Assembly (NCBI GenBank): GCA_963972195.1
Contig: CAXATH010000011.1
Span: 1-64,000 of the forward strand
Direction: 5' to 3'
DNA from: Litorimonas sp963972195
GTDB lineage: Bacteria > Pseudomonadota > Alphaproteobacteria > Caulobacterales > Maricaulaceae
Length of the DNA stretch: 64,000 nt
The notes beneath the pieces are model-generated. The model ran no database searches and was not told where the DNA came from. It saw only the letters and a list, made by a program, of their open reading frames with translations. Below, piece by piece: positions 24,697 to 33,540 of this stretch (position 1 is the stretch's first letter; the number at the start of each line of letters is the position of its first letter). Position numbers and translations under genes: made by a program.

Positions 24697-25614
24697 ATGT
24701 TTTTGGCGCTGATACTTGATTTTCAGGCAATCGTTTTTCCATCTTGGTTAAGTGACGAAGCCTTTTCTATTGGTCCACTTTCGGTCAAATGGTATGGCCT
24801 CGCCTATCTCTTGGGCGTTTTTGGGGCTTATTATTACGCCAGCCGCTTGTGCCTTCGTAAAGACATCTGGGTTTCAAATCACCCAACTCGCGGACCAGAA
24901 ATTGTGCCCACCAAAACCATCTTGCAGGATCTAATGTTCTACTGTCTGCTGGGCATAATTGTCGGTGGACGCCTGGGCTATATCGTTTTCTATTCCACTT
25001 CGACACTCTGGGAAGCGCCTCTGGATATCTTCAAGGTCTGGACCGGAGGCATGAGTTTCCACGGCGGCTTTCTCGGCGTTGTTGCCGCCTGCGCCTATTC
25101 GAGCTGGCGGACAAAGGTCTCAAAGCTGCGCATCGGAGATATGGCGAGCGTTGGCGCCCCGATAGGGCTGGGTCTGGTCCGGCTCACAAATTTTGTCAAT
25201 CAGGAGCTCTATGGACGCGTTACCGATATGCCTTGGGGCTTTATTTTCTCTACGGCGCCTGACTCTCAACCCCGGCATCCGAGCCAGCTTTATGAAGCTT
25301 TCCTCGAAGGGTTTGTATTGTGGCTCATTCTTCGAATCCTTTGCACCAGATTCAAGGCCTTGACCAAGCCGGGCGTCGTTTTCGGCGCGCTCATGTTCTT
25401 TTACGGCATTTTCCGGTTCAGCGTCGAATTCGTTCGAACGCCTGACAATATCCCGCAATTCGGTACCTACCCTCTCATCGGCGAACTTACGCGTGGTATG
25501 GCTTACTCCCTTCCTATGGTCGTGGTTGGCGCCGCCCTCATGGCGTGGGCATGGAAACGCTCTCCCGTTTCACCCAAGCGTATGGATGAAGAAGAGACGC
25601 CCTCCAAGACATGA
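24697..25614 (+). CDS. lgt: Prolipoprotein diacylglyceryl transferase
   Basis: Inner-membrane enzyme that adds diacylglycerol from phosphatidylglycerol to the lipobox Cys of prolipoproteins, the first step in lipoprotein maturation. 305 residues from the ATG at 24697 (preceded by GCAGGG); a longer frame begins at a TTG at 24670. It has seven or so helices and the family signatures SVKWYGLAYLLG, GGRLGYIVFY, SFHGGFLG, R-L-x-N-F-x-N (VRLTNFVNQELYGR) and HPSQLYEAFLEG. Its stop overlaps the start of the next gene (ATGA). It acts on the lipoproteins in this window, such as GH115. Confidence 0.97.
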   Translation: MFLALILDFQAIVFPSWLSDEAFSIGPLSVKWYGLAYLLGVFGAYYYASRLCLRKDIWVSNHPTRGPEIVPTKTILQDLMFYCLLGIIVGGRLGYIVFYSTSTLWEAPLDIFKVWTGGMSFHGGFLGVVAACAYSSWRTKVSKLRIGDMASVGAPIGLGLVRLTNFVNQELYGRVTDMPWGFIFSTAPDSQPRHPSQLYEAFLEGFVLWLILRILCTRFKALTKPGVVFGALMFFYGIFRFSVEFVRTPDNIPQFGTYPLIGELTRGMAYSLPMVVVGAALMAWAWKRSPVSPKRMDEEETPSKT

Positions 25615-26720
25615 GTACCCAGCTCGAAGACCGGATTAAGTCGCTCATAAAATCCACCGGCCCCATCAGCGTGGCCGAATATATGACGCTTTGCCTGCTC
25701 GATCCGGTGGACGGCTTTTATCCGACCCGCGACCCGCTCGGCAGCGCCGGAGACTTTATCACCGCACCTGAAATCAGCCAGATGTTCGGCGAAGTGCTGG
25801 GCTTATTCGCCTTGCAGAGCTGGATGGATTTGGGAAAGCCCGATCCGTTTTTTCTGATCGAGTTGGGCCCCGGACGCGGCGTCATGATGGCGGATATGCT
25901 CCGCGCGGCGTCTCTGGACGAAGATTTTAAAAAGGCCGTTCAGGTTGTTTTGATCGAAGCCTCCTCGGCGCTCGAAGCAGTTCAGGGGCAGACCCTCGGA
26001 CATCTCGGATTCCCAGTGCAGTGGGTTCAAAATCTCGAGGCCGCTCCGGCAGGGGCGTCTCTTGTCGTTGGCAATGAGTTTCTGGATTGTCTTCCGATCC
26101 GTCAATTCATTCAACGCGATCCCTTCGCCGGAAAAGACGGCTGGCATGAACGTCATGTCGGACTGGATGAAGAAGATCGCCTTCGCTTTGAAATTGGACC
26201 CGAGCCGATTGGTGCAACGGCCAAAAGCTTCATCCCTGACGCGCAATCAGACGCCCGAAAAGATGAGTTACTGGAAACTTGCCCCTCTGTTCACCAAATC
26301 ATTGAAACCCTTAAAGCCCGCTTTGAATCTCATCCGGGCCGCGCCCTATTCATAGATTACGGCCCCGAGGTCACAGAATTTGGCGACACGCTTCAAGCCC
26401 TGAAACGGCATAAGAAAATCGGAGTGTTCGAGCAGCCCGGAGATAGCGATTTGACCGCGCGTGTTGATTTTCAGACGCTGATCGAAACTGCGGCTTTTCA
26501 GGGGCTGTCGACGAGCGGGGCCGTGACTCAACGCGAGTTTCTGTCGAAGCTCGGACTGGAAATGCGGGCCGTGGCCCTCGCCCGCGCTCAGCCTGATTCC
26601 AAGGCCGTCATTGCGCGTCAACTCCACCGCCTGACGGACGAAGCTGAAATGGGCGAATTGTTCAAGGCGGTGAGCTTGCAGTCACAAGGGTTACCAACCC
26701 CATTAGGATTTCGAGAATGA
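25611..26720 (+). CDS. MidA/NDUFAF7-like SAM-dependent methyltransferase
   Basis: A 369-residue class I methyltransferase of the COG1565 family. The N-terminal GPISVAEYMTLCLLDPVDGFY, GSAGDFITAPEISQMFGEVLG and the SAM-binding FLIELGPGRGVMMADMLR are clear, and GNEFLDCLPIRQF follows in place of the usual E-x-x-D site. Mitochondrial relatives methylate an Arg of a complex I subunit; the bacterial substrate is not established. Overlaps lgt and pgeF by four bases each, so the three genes are translationally coupled. Confidence 0.88.
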   Translation: MSTQLEDRIKSLIKSTGPISVAEYMTLCLLDPVDGFYPTRDPLGSAGDFITAPEISQMFGEVLGLFALQSWMDLGKPDPFFLIELGPGRGVMMADMLRAASLDEDFKKAVQVVLIEASSALEAVQGQTLGHLGFPVQWVQNLEAAPAGASLVVGNEFLDCLPIRQFIQRDPFAGKDGWHERHVGLDEEDRLRFEIGPEPIGATAKSFIPDAQSDARKDELLETCPSVHQIIETLKARFESHPGRALFIDYGPEVTEFGDTLQALKRHKKIGVFEQPGDSDLTARVDFQTLIETAAFQGLSTSGAVTQREFLSKLGLEMRAVALARAQPDSKAVIARQLHRLTDEAEMGELFKAVSLQSQGLPTPLGFRE

Positions 26721-27466
26721 CCCCTCCATACAAGACTCATCCTGACCTCAACACTCCCCATGGTTTATTCGGACGTCAAGGCGGCGTCTCGGAAGGGATA
26801 TATGAAAGCCTGAATGCAGGGGAGCGCTCGGATGACAGCCCCATGGACATCGCCGAAAATCGCAAGCGTATATCAGACGCCCTACAAGCCGACCACCTGG
26901 TGAGCCTTCACCAAATCCATTCGGATCAGGTCGAAATCATTTCTGAGCCGCCTGTTTCCCCATTGAAAGCTGACGGCCTTGTCACAAAGACAAAAGGGCT
27001 CGCTCTCTCTGTTCTTTCAGCCGATTGCGGCCCGGTTTTGTTTGAAGACGCCGAGGCCGGCGTAATCGGCGTCTGCCACGCGGGATGGCGCGGCGCATTA
27101 GGCGGAATAGTCGAGAGCACGGTAGCCGCCATGTGCGAGGCCGGGGCCACACCAGCCAACATATCGGCGGTTCTGGGCGCTTGTATTAGCCAGCCCAATT
27201 ACGAAGTCGGAAACGCGTTCAAATCAGACTTTATGGAGATCGACGAAACCTTTGAACGTTTTTTTAAAGATAGCGAAAAAGATATCCCGCATTTCGACTT
27301 ACCGGGCTTTATTCTCTCCCGCCTGAAGGCCAGCGGTGTTACGAAGTGCAGCTGGACGGGCGAGTGCACATACGGCAATCCAGACCTATATTTCAGCTAT
27401 CGCCGCAACACGCATGAGGACGTCGAAGGCTATGGCCGTAATCTATCTGTCATAATCCTCAGGTGA
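26717..27466 (+). CDS. pgeF: Peptidoglycan editing factor / multicopper-like purine nucleoside phosphorylase
   Basis: A 249-residue YfiH/DUF152-family protein. Members act as purine nucleoside phosphorylases/adenosine deaminases and in E. coli remove a mis-incorporated amino acid from muropeptides. The metal-binding pattern is visible: SLHQIHSDQV near residue 60, LSADCGPVLF near 99 and VCHAGWRGALGGIVEST near 115. It ends an operon lgt-midA-pgeF with four-base overlaps. Confidence 0.9.
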   Translation: MTPPYKTHPDLNTPHGLFGRQGGVSEGIYESLNAGERSDDSPMDIAENRKRISDALQADHLVSLHQIHSDQVEIISEPPVSPLKADGLVTKTKGLALSVLSADCGPVLFEDAEAGVIGVCHAGWRGALGGIVESTVAAMCEAGATPANISAVLGACISQPNYEVGNAFKSDFMEIDETFERFFKDSEKDIPHFDLPGFILSRLKASGVTKCSWTGECTYGNPDLYFSYRRNTHEDVEGYGRNLSVIILR

Positions 27467-27505
27467 ATCACTTGTCAGCCCTAGACTCCCCCGAGCCTCC
27501 CGCTT

Positions 27506-27555
27506 AAGAGCCCCCTAACACGACCGAGCCTACCGGCATTTCGTTGCGGGCTCTT
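27506..27555 (+). promoter_or_regulatory. Hairpin in the prs leader
   Basis: AAGAGCCC (27506-27513) and GGGCTCTT (27548-27555) can pair around 34 bases and would sit 19 bases before the prs ATG. The sequence CCGAGCCT occurs twice (about 27491 and 27524) in or near the loop. It could sequester translation signals. No known riboswitch class is recognised. Confidence 0.35.
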
Positions 27556-27573
27556 GATACGGAAAAAATCGTC

Positions 27574-28515
27574 ATGAAACTGATCAGCGGCACGGCCAAT
27601 GAACCCCTCGCCCGCGGCATTGCCGACGTCCTGGACATTCCCCTCACTGCAGTCGACATAGAGCGCTTTCGGGACCAGGAAATCTTCGCAAAAATTAACG
27701 AGAATGTGCGCGGTGAGGATATTTTCCTCGTTCAGCCAACCTCTGCCCCCGCCAATGACCATTTGATGGAACTCCTCATTCTGATTGACGCGCTCGTTCG
27801 CGCCTCGGCTCAGCGGATTACGGCCGTCATTCCTTATTTCGGGTATGCCCGTCAGGATAGAAAAACAGGCGGACGTACACCAATTTCGGCAAAGCTTGTT
27901 GCTAACCTTATTTCCAAAGCCGGCGCACACCGCGTCCTGACCGTTGACCTGCACGCCGGGCAAATTCAGGGCTTTTTCGATATCCCGACAGATAATCTTT
28001 TTGGACAGCCCGTTTTTGTGAACGATATTAAAGACCGATTCTCTGCCGCAGACCGAGAGAAAATGCTATTTGTCTCTCCTGATACAGGCGGCGTTGTCAG
28101 AACCCGTGCTATTGCCAAAATGTTCAATGCGGATATCGCCATCGTTGATAAAAGACGCCCCAAAGCTGGCGAATCAGAGGTGATGAACATTATCGGCGAC
28201 GTCGCGGGCCGCAGCTGCATCCTCTATGATGATATCATCGACTCCGGCGGCACGCTCTGCAACGCAGCTAAAGCGCTCAAGGATCACGGCGCAAATTCTG
28301 TTTCAGCTTATATCACCCATGGCGTCCTCTCCGAGCCTGCTGTGGAGCGCATTACTAAATCCGAGCTGACGGAAGTCGTGATCACAGACACGATTGCCCA
28401 GCCCGACGCCGTCAAAGCCTGTCCTAAGATTCGCGAATGTACAACCTCTACCTTGCTCGGCGAAGCTATCCGCCGGATCGCAAATGATGAAAGCGTCTCA
28501 AAACTGTTTAGTTAA
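27574..28515 (+). CDS. prs: Ribose-phosphate pyrophosphokinase
   Basis: Makes PRPP from ribose 5-phosphate and ATP for nucleotide, histidine and NAD synthesis. 313 residues from the ATG at 27574 (MKLISGTANEPLARGIA), the usual family start; the frame extends to a TTG at 27544. It has the family signatures QPTSAPANDHLMELLILIDA, YFGYARQDRK, the D-L-H-A segment (TVDLHAGQIQGFFD) and the PRPP loop YDDIIDSGGTLC. Followed by an intrinsic terminator and then the rplY leader. Confidence 0.95.
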   Translation: MKLISGTANEPLARGIADVLDIPLTAVDIERFRDQEIFAKINENVRGEDIFLVQPTSAPANDHLMELLILIDALVRASAQRITAVIPYFGYARQDRKTGGRTPISAKLVANLISKAGAHRVLTVDLHAGQIQGFFDIPTDNLFGQPVFVNDIKDRFSAADREKMLFVSPDTGGVVRTRAIAKMFNADIAIVDKRRPKAGESEVMNIIGDVAGRSCILYDDIIDSGGTLCNAAKALKDHGANSVSAYITHGVLSEPAVERITKSELTEVVITDTIAQPDAVKACPKIRECTTSTLLGEAIRRIANDESVSKLFS

Positions 28516-28521
28516 AGCGAT

Positions 28522-28547
28522 TTGCAGGTGTTTGCGCCTGCATTTTT
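28522..28547 (+). terminator. Intrinsic terminator of prs
   Basis: GCAGGTG pairs with CGCCTGC (one G-U) around a TTTG loop and is followed by ATTTTT, starting six bases after the prs stop codon. Confidence 0.75.
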
Positions 28548-28629
28548 GCCTCATCCCCCCTTGCGCCGCCTCTCGCCTTTGCTTATAGAGCGCGCGACTT
28601 TACGCGTGTTCTGCGAGAGACAGATGAAT

Positions 28630-28669
28630 GGGCCGCCCCGATGGCGGCTTTGTCTTTTTTAAGCGGCCC
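28630..28669 (+). promoter_or_regulatory. rplY: Terminator-like hairpin in the rplY leader, possible attenuator
   Basis: GCCGCC (28632-28637) pairs with GGCGGC (28643-28648), loop CCGAT, then TTTGTCTTTTTT, i.e. a terminator-like element only 29 bases from the rplY ATG. The upstream arm GGGCCGC (28630-28636) can also pair with GCGGCCC (28663-28669) beyond the T-run, giving a second mutually exclusive stem. Such leaders often mediate ribosomal protein autoregulation, but control here is inference. Confidence 0.5.
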
Positions 28670-28697
28670 GCCGATTGACCATTAAAGGACGAAGACA

Positions 28698-29366
28698 ATG
28701 AGTGTTGTTCTGGACGTAGATATCCGTGAAAATTCTGGTACCGGGAATGCCCGTGCCGCCCGCCGTGATGGCTTTGTGCCCGGCATTGTATATGGAGGAG
28801 ACGAAGCGCCTGTTTCTATTTCCTTCAAATATAATGAGGTTCTGAAAGCCCTGAACTCCGGCCAGTTCCTGCAATCCATGATCGAAATTTCTCATGACGG
28901 CAAGAAACAGAAGGTTCTGACCAAAGACGTTCAGTTCCACCCTGTCAGCGACATGCCTGTTCATGTCGACCTGTTCCGCGTGACAGACAAAACAATCATC
29001 GAAGTTGAAGTCTCTGTGAACTTCATCGGCGAAGAAGAGTCTCCTGGCCTTAAAGAAGGCGGAACGCTCAACGTAGTACGCCACGCCATTGAAGTGAAAT
29101 GTCCTGCCGGTGAAATTCCTGATTCCATCGAAGCTGACGTTTCCGAAATGGACATCGGCGATACGCTTCACATGTCTGATGTGAAACTGCCTAAAAACGT
29201 CAAGCCCTCCATTACGGACCGTGACTTTACTATCGCGACACTTATCGCGTCTCGCGCCCTTATCGAAGAGGACGAGGACGAAGCTGTTGAGGGCGTTGAA
29301 GGCGAAGAAGGCGATGATGTTGCCGCTGACGAAGTCCCTGCCTCTGAGCAGACTGACGAAGACTAA
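28698..29366 (+). CDS. rplY: 50S ribosomal protein L25/general stress protein Ctc
   Basis: A 222-residue long-form L25 (Ctc type), which binds 5S rRNA. The N-terminal L25 domain (residues 1-~95, NARAARRDGFVPGIVYGG, then KVLTKDVQFHPVSDMPVHVDLFRV) is followed by the C-terminal TL5 domain (~95-185: VNFIGEEESPGLKEGG, LNVVRHAIEVKCPAGEIP, DSIEADVSEMDIGD) and a very acidic tail (last ~40 residues, many Glu and Asp). The ribosome-binding site AAAGGACG fits. It lies in the conserved order prs, rplY, pth, ychF. Confidence 0.95.
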   Translation: MSVVLDVDIRENSGTGNARAARRDGFVPGIVYGGDEAPVSISFKYNEVLKALNSGQFLQSMIEISHDGKKQKVLTKDVQFHPVSDMPVHVDLFRVTDKTIIEVEVSVNFIGEEESPGLKEGGTLNVVRHAIEVKCPAGEIPDSIEADVSEMDIGDTLHMSDVKLPKNVKPSITDRDFTIATLIASRALIEEDEDEAVEGVEGEEGDDVAADEVPASEQTDED

Positions 29367-29425
29367 ACACTTTGTCGTGGTTTGGCAGACTGTTCGCTGG
29401 CAAACAGCGAACAGCGGAGCCTGAC

Positions 29426-29995
29426 ATGCAAATCTGGGTAGGCCTTGGTAATCCCGGCGGAAAATATGCCGGGAACCGTCATAATGTCGGTTTTATGGCG
29501 ATAAACGCCATTGGCGATGACCATAATTTTTCCACGCCCAAAACCCAATTCAAGGGTCTGGTCCGCGTGGGTCAGTTTGGCTCACAAAAGGTTCTGCTCC
29601 TCAAGCCTACCACTTTCATGAACGAATCCGGACAGTCCGTTCAACAAGCCATGCAGTTTTATAAAGTGCCATTGGAAAATGTGACCGTTTTCCATGATGA
29701 GTTGGATCTAGACTTTGGCAAAGTTCGCCTGAAAGTCGGCGGCGGCATTGCCGGTCATAACGGTCTTCGCTCTATCAAACAGCATTGCGGAAATGAATAT
29801 CAGCGCGTGCGCATTGGTATCGATCATCCCGGGCATAAGGATAAAGTCCACAGCCACGTTCTCTCCGACTTTCGTAAAGATGAAGAGAACTTGCGGGACG
29901 ACATTCTCAATGCCTTCGGCAAATATGCCGATCTGCTCGCGAGCGGACAGCCGGATCTGTTTCAGACGCGCGTAAGTGAATATATAAAAGGATAA
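29426..29995 (+). CDS. pth: Peptidyl-tRNA hydrolase
   Basis: Cleaves peptidyl-tRNA released prematurely from ribosomes, returning tRNA to the pool. 189 residues from the ATG at 29426, preceded by CGGAG; the frame extends upstream to a TTG at 29372. Family residues: VGLGNPGGKYAGNRHNVGF with the catalytic His (NRHNVG), KPTTFMNESGQSV with conserved Asn, and FHDELDLDFGKVRLKVGGGIAGHNGLRS with Asp and His. It is followed by ychF after four bases. Confidence 0.95.
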   Translation: MQIWVGLGNPGGKYAGNRHNVGFMAINAIGDDHNFSTPKTQFKGLVRVGQFGSQKVLLLKPTTFMNESGQSVQQAMQFYKVPLENVTVFHDELDLDFGKVRLKVGGGIAGHNGLRSIKQHCGNEYQRVRIGIDHPGHKDKVHSHVLSDFRKDEENLRDDILNAFGKYADLLASGQPDLFQTRVSEYIKG

Positions 29996-29999
29996 ACCC

Positions 30000-31097
30000 A
30001 TGGGTTTTAAATGCGGTATCGTCGGACTTCCGAATGTCGGAAAATCCACACTTTTCAATGCACTCACGAAAACGGCTAATGCGCAGGCGGCCAATTACCC
30101 GTTCTGCACGATCGAGCCTAATGTCGGCGATGTCGCCGTACCGGAGCCTCGTCTGGACAAAATCGCCAAAATTGGCGGCTCGGCTCAAATCATTCCGGCG
30201 CGTATGAATTTTGTCGATATTGCCGGCCTCGTCAAAGGCGCATCAAAAGGCGAAGGCATGGGCAACCAGTTCCTGGGAAACATCCGTGAAACCGACGCCG
30301 TGGTTTATGTGCTACGCTGTTTCGAAGATGACGACATCACCCATGTCGATGGGCGTATTGATCCCATGTCTGACTATGAGACGATTGAAACAGAATTGAT
30401 GCTGGCCGATCTGGAAAGCCTTGAGAAACGCAAGCCGGGCCTTGAGAAAAAACTTAAGCAGAATGATAAGGAAGCTGTGCAGACAATGCGCCTCATCGAA
30501 AAGGCGATAGACGTTCTGGAAGATGGCAAGCCCGCTCGCACTGCCGAAATTGATGAAGACGACAAAAAAGCGTGGAGAATGCTGCAACTGCTAACGGCGA
30601 AACCCGTTCTGTATGTTGCCAATGTCGACGAAGAAAGCGCAGCGTCAGGTAATAAATTTTCTGAGAAAGTTGTCGAACACGCGAAATCCGAAGGCGCTCA
30701 ATCCGTTATTATTTCGGCGCAGATCGAATCGGAAATGGCGGTTCTGGACGATGAAGAACAGGCAGAATATTTAGACGCGATTGGATTGGAAGAGCCCGGG
30801 CTTAACCGCCTCATCCGCGCAGGGTATAATCTGCTCGACCTACAGACCTATTTCACCGTTGGCCCAAAAGAAGCTCGCGCCTGGACCTTCAAGCATGGCT
30901 GGACCGCGCCAAAATGCGCCGGCGTTATTCACGGCGATTTCGAAAAAGGCTTTATCCGCGCGGAAACCACGGCCTATGACGATTATGTTGAGAATAACGG
31001 TGAACAAGGCGCAAAAGAAGCCGGTAAAGTTCGCCAGGAAGGCAAAGAATACCTCGTCAAAGACGGCGACATCATGCTGTTCAAATTCAACGTTTAA
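30000..31097 (+). CDS. ychF: Redox-regulated GTPase/ATPase YchF
   Basis: A 365-residue Obg-family P-loop protein (OLA1/YchF) that prefers ATP and associates with ribosomes. G1 is GLPNVGKSTLFNAL, followed by the G3 element DIAGLVKGASKGEGMGN; a coiled-coil insert lies near residues 130-200, and the C-terminal TGS domain has LQTYFTVGPKEARAWTFKHGWTAPKCAGVIHGDFEKGF. Together with pth it forms the conserved pth-ychF pair. It ends 15 bases from the convergent apt gene. Confidence 0.95.
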   Translation: MGFKCGIVGLPNVGKSTLFNALTKTANAQAANYPFCTIEPNVGDVAVPEPRLDKIAKIGGSAQIIPARMNFVDIAGLVKGASKGEGMGNQFLGNIRETDAVVYVLRCFEDDDITHVDGRIDPMSDYETIETELMLADLESLEKRKPGLEKKLKQNDKEAVQTMRLIEKAIDVLEDGKPARTAEIDEDDKKAWRMLQLLTAKPVLYVANVDEESAASGNKFSEKVVEHAKSEGAQSVIISAQIESEMAVLDDEEQAEYLDAIGLEEPGLNRLIRAGYNLLDLQTYFTVGPKEARAWTFKHGWTAPKCAGVIHGDFEKGFIRAETTAYDDYVENNGEQGAKEAGKVRQEGKEYLVKDGDIMLFKFNV

Positions 31098-31112
31098 GAA
31101 CAGCCCCTGCCC

Positions 31113-31643
31113 TTAATTTCCGGGGTAGCCAATCAAGACGGAAACCGGGCATCCGGCCTCTTTCAGTTTGTCTGCCCCGCCCAGATCGGGCAGATCGACA
31201 ACAAAAGCGGCGCTGACAACTTCAGCTTTACAACGGCGCAGTAAGGTCAACGCCGCGAGCGCGGTGCCGCCCGTGGCAATGAGGTCATCAATCAACATGA
31301 CGCGCTGCCCTGCCTCCACATCATCCACGGAAACTTCGAGGCTATCTTTGCCATATTCTAGATCATAGCTTTCGGAGATTACTTTACCGGGAAGCTTACC
31401 TCTTTTTCGAACCGGAATGAATCCCAAGCCGAGAGCCGAGGCCACGGCGGCGCCAAATATAAAGCCTCGGGCGTCAATACCGGCAACAGCATCAAGACCT
31501 TCATATGTCACTCCGGACACCATCTTGTCGATGGCGACATTGAAGGCCACCCGGTTAGCCAGTAGAGGGGTAATATCCCGAAACATAATTCCGGGTTTAG
31601 GATAATCAGGAATGGTCCGGATGTGATCTTCGAGGGTCAGCAT
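31113..31643 (-). CDS. apt: Adenine phosphoribosyltransferase
   Basis: Salvages adenine to AMP with PRPP. 176 residues from the ATG at 31643 (MLTLEDHIRTIPDYPKPGI); longer frames reach into the GST gene and are rejected. The N-terminal FPDYPKPGI-type stretch, RDITPLL, GIDARGFIFGAAVA and the PRPP loop MLIDDLIATGGTALA are all present. The start overlaps the GST stop by one base (TAATG). Confidence 0.95.
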   Translation of the reverse strand: MLTLEDHIRTIPDYPKPGIMFRDITPLLANRVAFNVAIDKMVSGVTYEGLDAVAGIDARGFIFGAAVASALGLGFIPVRKRGKLPGKVISESYDLEYGKDSLEVSVDDVEAGQRVMLIDDLIATGGTALAALTLLRRCKAEVVSAAFVVDLPDLGGADKLKEAGCPVSVLIGYPGN

Positions 31644-32290
31644 TATAAATTCACTTTTTCCGTCTCTGGCAAGGTATGGTCTTCGGAGAAAGCGCGGCTT
31701 TCCCATTCGATATAATCCTCATCGCTCATAAGTTCAGAGATATATGTGTCTGAGCGTGTAGTGCGCGGTAGATCATAGCTCGCAAATCGCGTCGCGACGG
31801 GCGTATAAAACGCATCGGCAATCGTCCATTCGTTGAATAGAAACGGGCCGTCATGACGCGACAGAAGCTCATCCCAAAGCTCACAAATTTCCGCCGCTTC
31901 CTCCAAACACTCTTTAGGCATTTTGCCTGAGGTTCGCCGCCTCAAGTTCATGGGAGCTTCGCGCCGTATCGCTTTGAAACCTGTATGCATCCGCTCGACA
32001 ACGTCCCGGGCGAGTTGTTTCTGCCCCTCATCTTTTGGCCAGAGGTTAGGCACCGCCTTGGCAGCAAATTCGCAAATGGCGAGGCTGTCCGGGAGATAGT
32101 CGTCATTTATCTTCAATACTGGCACCGTGCCCTCATCCGATAAGGCGAGTAATTTTGCCTTATAACCCGGCACATCCAGATCAATAACTTCTTCCTTAAA
32201 GGGGAGCTCGGTTTTTCTTAAGACGAGCCAAGGCCGCATCGACCAAGAGGAGTAGTTATAATTTCCGATATATAGCTTTAAGGCTGACAT
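31643..32290 (-). CDS. Glutathione S-transferase family protein
   Basis: A 215-residue GST-fold protein: thioredoxin-like N-terminal domain (residues 1-~80, LYIGNYNYSSWSMRPWLVLR, DEGTVPVLKINDDYLPDSLAICEF with the cis-Pro) and all-helical C-terminal domain (~90-215, WTIADAFYTPVATRF with the family N-cap/hydrophobic core). The active-site residue of the N-terminal turn is likely Ser (NYSSWSMR). Substrate unknown. It is five bases downstream of cca and coupled to apt. Confidence 0.85.
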   Translation of the reverse strand: MSALKLYIGNYNYSSWSMRPWLVLRKTELPFKEEVIDLDVPGYKAKLLALSDEGTVPVLKINDDYLPDSLAICEFAAKAVPNLWPKDEGQKQLARDVVERMHTGFKAIRREAPMNLRRRTSGKMPKECLEEAAEICELWDELLSRHDGPFLFNEWTIADAFYTPVATRFASYDLPRTTRSDTYISELMSDEDYIEWESRAFSEDHTLPETEKVNL

Positions 32291-32295
32291 AGATA

Positions 32296-33525
32296 TTAAC
32301 CTAACAATTTCAGGGCGGTAAGGAGTTTATCTTTATCCGCTGTGAACCCGCTGCGGATCCAGAGGGCCTCCAGAGCCTTGAGCGCTTTACCCATTCTGGG
32401 CCCCGGTTCAACCCCTGCGGCTTTTAAATCCTTACCCGAAAGTGGAAATTTAGGCCGCTCCCAAGCCTGTGCAAAATTCGCAAAGGTCATCCATTGGGCA
32501 GACTTTATCGGATCCTTTTCGCCTGCGGCTCTAAGCTGCGTTCGGTCAGAAACTGTTTGCCCGCCTGCCCGGTAAAGTGCTGCCAATCGATCACGGTCGG
32601 ACAGATCCAGAGAGAGCGGCTCACCGTCCTCTGCCCAATTACGCAGCCGCTTTGTTTCAGCTCCAGACATTTTTAGGCGTTTACATAGGAGCGCCATTTG
32701 AAGCGGCTCACGCGCGCTCATGGCCATTAATCGGAGAAGCGGATCAGGTTTGAGCCCTTCTCTATTCTCAAGATTTAAAAGAAAGTCTAAACCATCAACA
32801 TTATTGGCTTCAGGTAACACTGTTTCGAGAATATCATTTGTCAGCATGATATGTAGAGCCCGCGAAGGGTTTTGCGCGAGAAGCAGTTTCTTGATTTCCG
32901 ACCAGACCCGTTCCGCAGAGAGCTTTTTGATACCTGCCTTGTTTTCGCGGCAAGCCTTTAGTGAGTCCGCATCAACCTTTGCCTCACCGCCGTACCAAGC
33001 GAGAAAACGGAAAAACCTTAAAATGCGAAGATAGTCTTCTTTGACGCGCCTATCCGCTTCTCCGACAAACCGAAGACGACGGTCTTTCAAGTCCTCGAGG
33101 CCGAGTCCGGTTGGGTCAAATACTTCGCCGCTCTGACTGGCATAAAGCGCATTAAATGTCAGATCGCGCCGCTGCGCGTCTTCGCTCCAGTTCTTGGTAT
33201 AGGTGACCACGGCATGACGGCCATCTGTATCAATATCCCGCCGTAGGCTTGTGATTTCATAGGGTTTTTTATCAATTATAGCGGTTACAGTCCCGTGTGA
33301 AACACCGGTCTCAATATAGCGGATTCCTGCTTTTTCGAGGGCCGACATCACCTCATCCGGTTCTAAAGCGACGGCCAGATCCGTATCTGTGACGGGCTCG
33401 CCCCAAAGCGCATTTCTGACGCATCCGCCGACAAAACGCAGATTGTCCTTTGGAAATGCGCCAAATAACGCGGACATAGCTTTGTTCTTCATCCACGGGA
33501 ACTGCTCTGGGGTCAGGTCTATCAT
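32296..33525 (-). CDS. cca: CCA tRNA nucleotidyltransferase
   Basis: 409 residues, class II nucleotidyltransferase/poly(A) polymerase family. The GGCVRNALWGEPVTDTDLAVA element carries the metal-binding D-x-D pair; motif B (RRDLTFNALYASQSGEVFDP) and RFVGEADRRVKEDYLRILRFFRF follow. It adds or repairs the CCA end of tRNA. No HD domain is seen. The order DUF1285, CoA pyrophosphatase, cca is common in the class, here with a deacetylase inserted. Confidence 0.9.
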   Translation of the reverse strand: MIDLTPEQFPWMKNKAMSALFGAFPKDNLRFVGGCVRNALWGEPVTDTDLAVALEPDEVMSALEKAGIRYIETGVSHGTVTAIIDKKPYEITSLRRDIDTDGRHAVVTYTKNWSEDAQRRDLTFNALYASQSGEVFDPTGLGLEDLKDRRLRFVGEADRRVKEDYLRILRFFRFLAWYGGEAKVDADSLKACRENKAGIKKLSAERVWSEIKKLLLAQNPSRALHIMLTNDILETVLPEANNVDGLDFLLNLENREGLKPDPLLRLMAMSAREPLQMALLCKRLKMSGAETKRLRNWAEDGEPLSLDLSDRDRLAALYRAGGQTVSDRTQLRAAGEKDPIKSAQWMTFANFAQAWERPKFPLSGKDLKAAGVEPGPRMGKALKALEALWIRSGFTADKDKLLTALKLLG

Positions 33526-33540
33526 GGTGGCGACCCTATC

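Noticed and set aside
31644..31706. Longer apt frame reaching into the GST gene
   Set aside because: It lies inside a well-supported gene in another frame; the ATG at 31643 fits the family start and a TAATG overlap.
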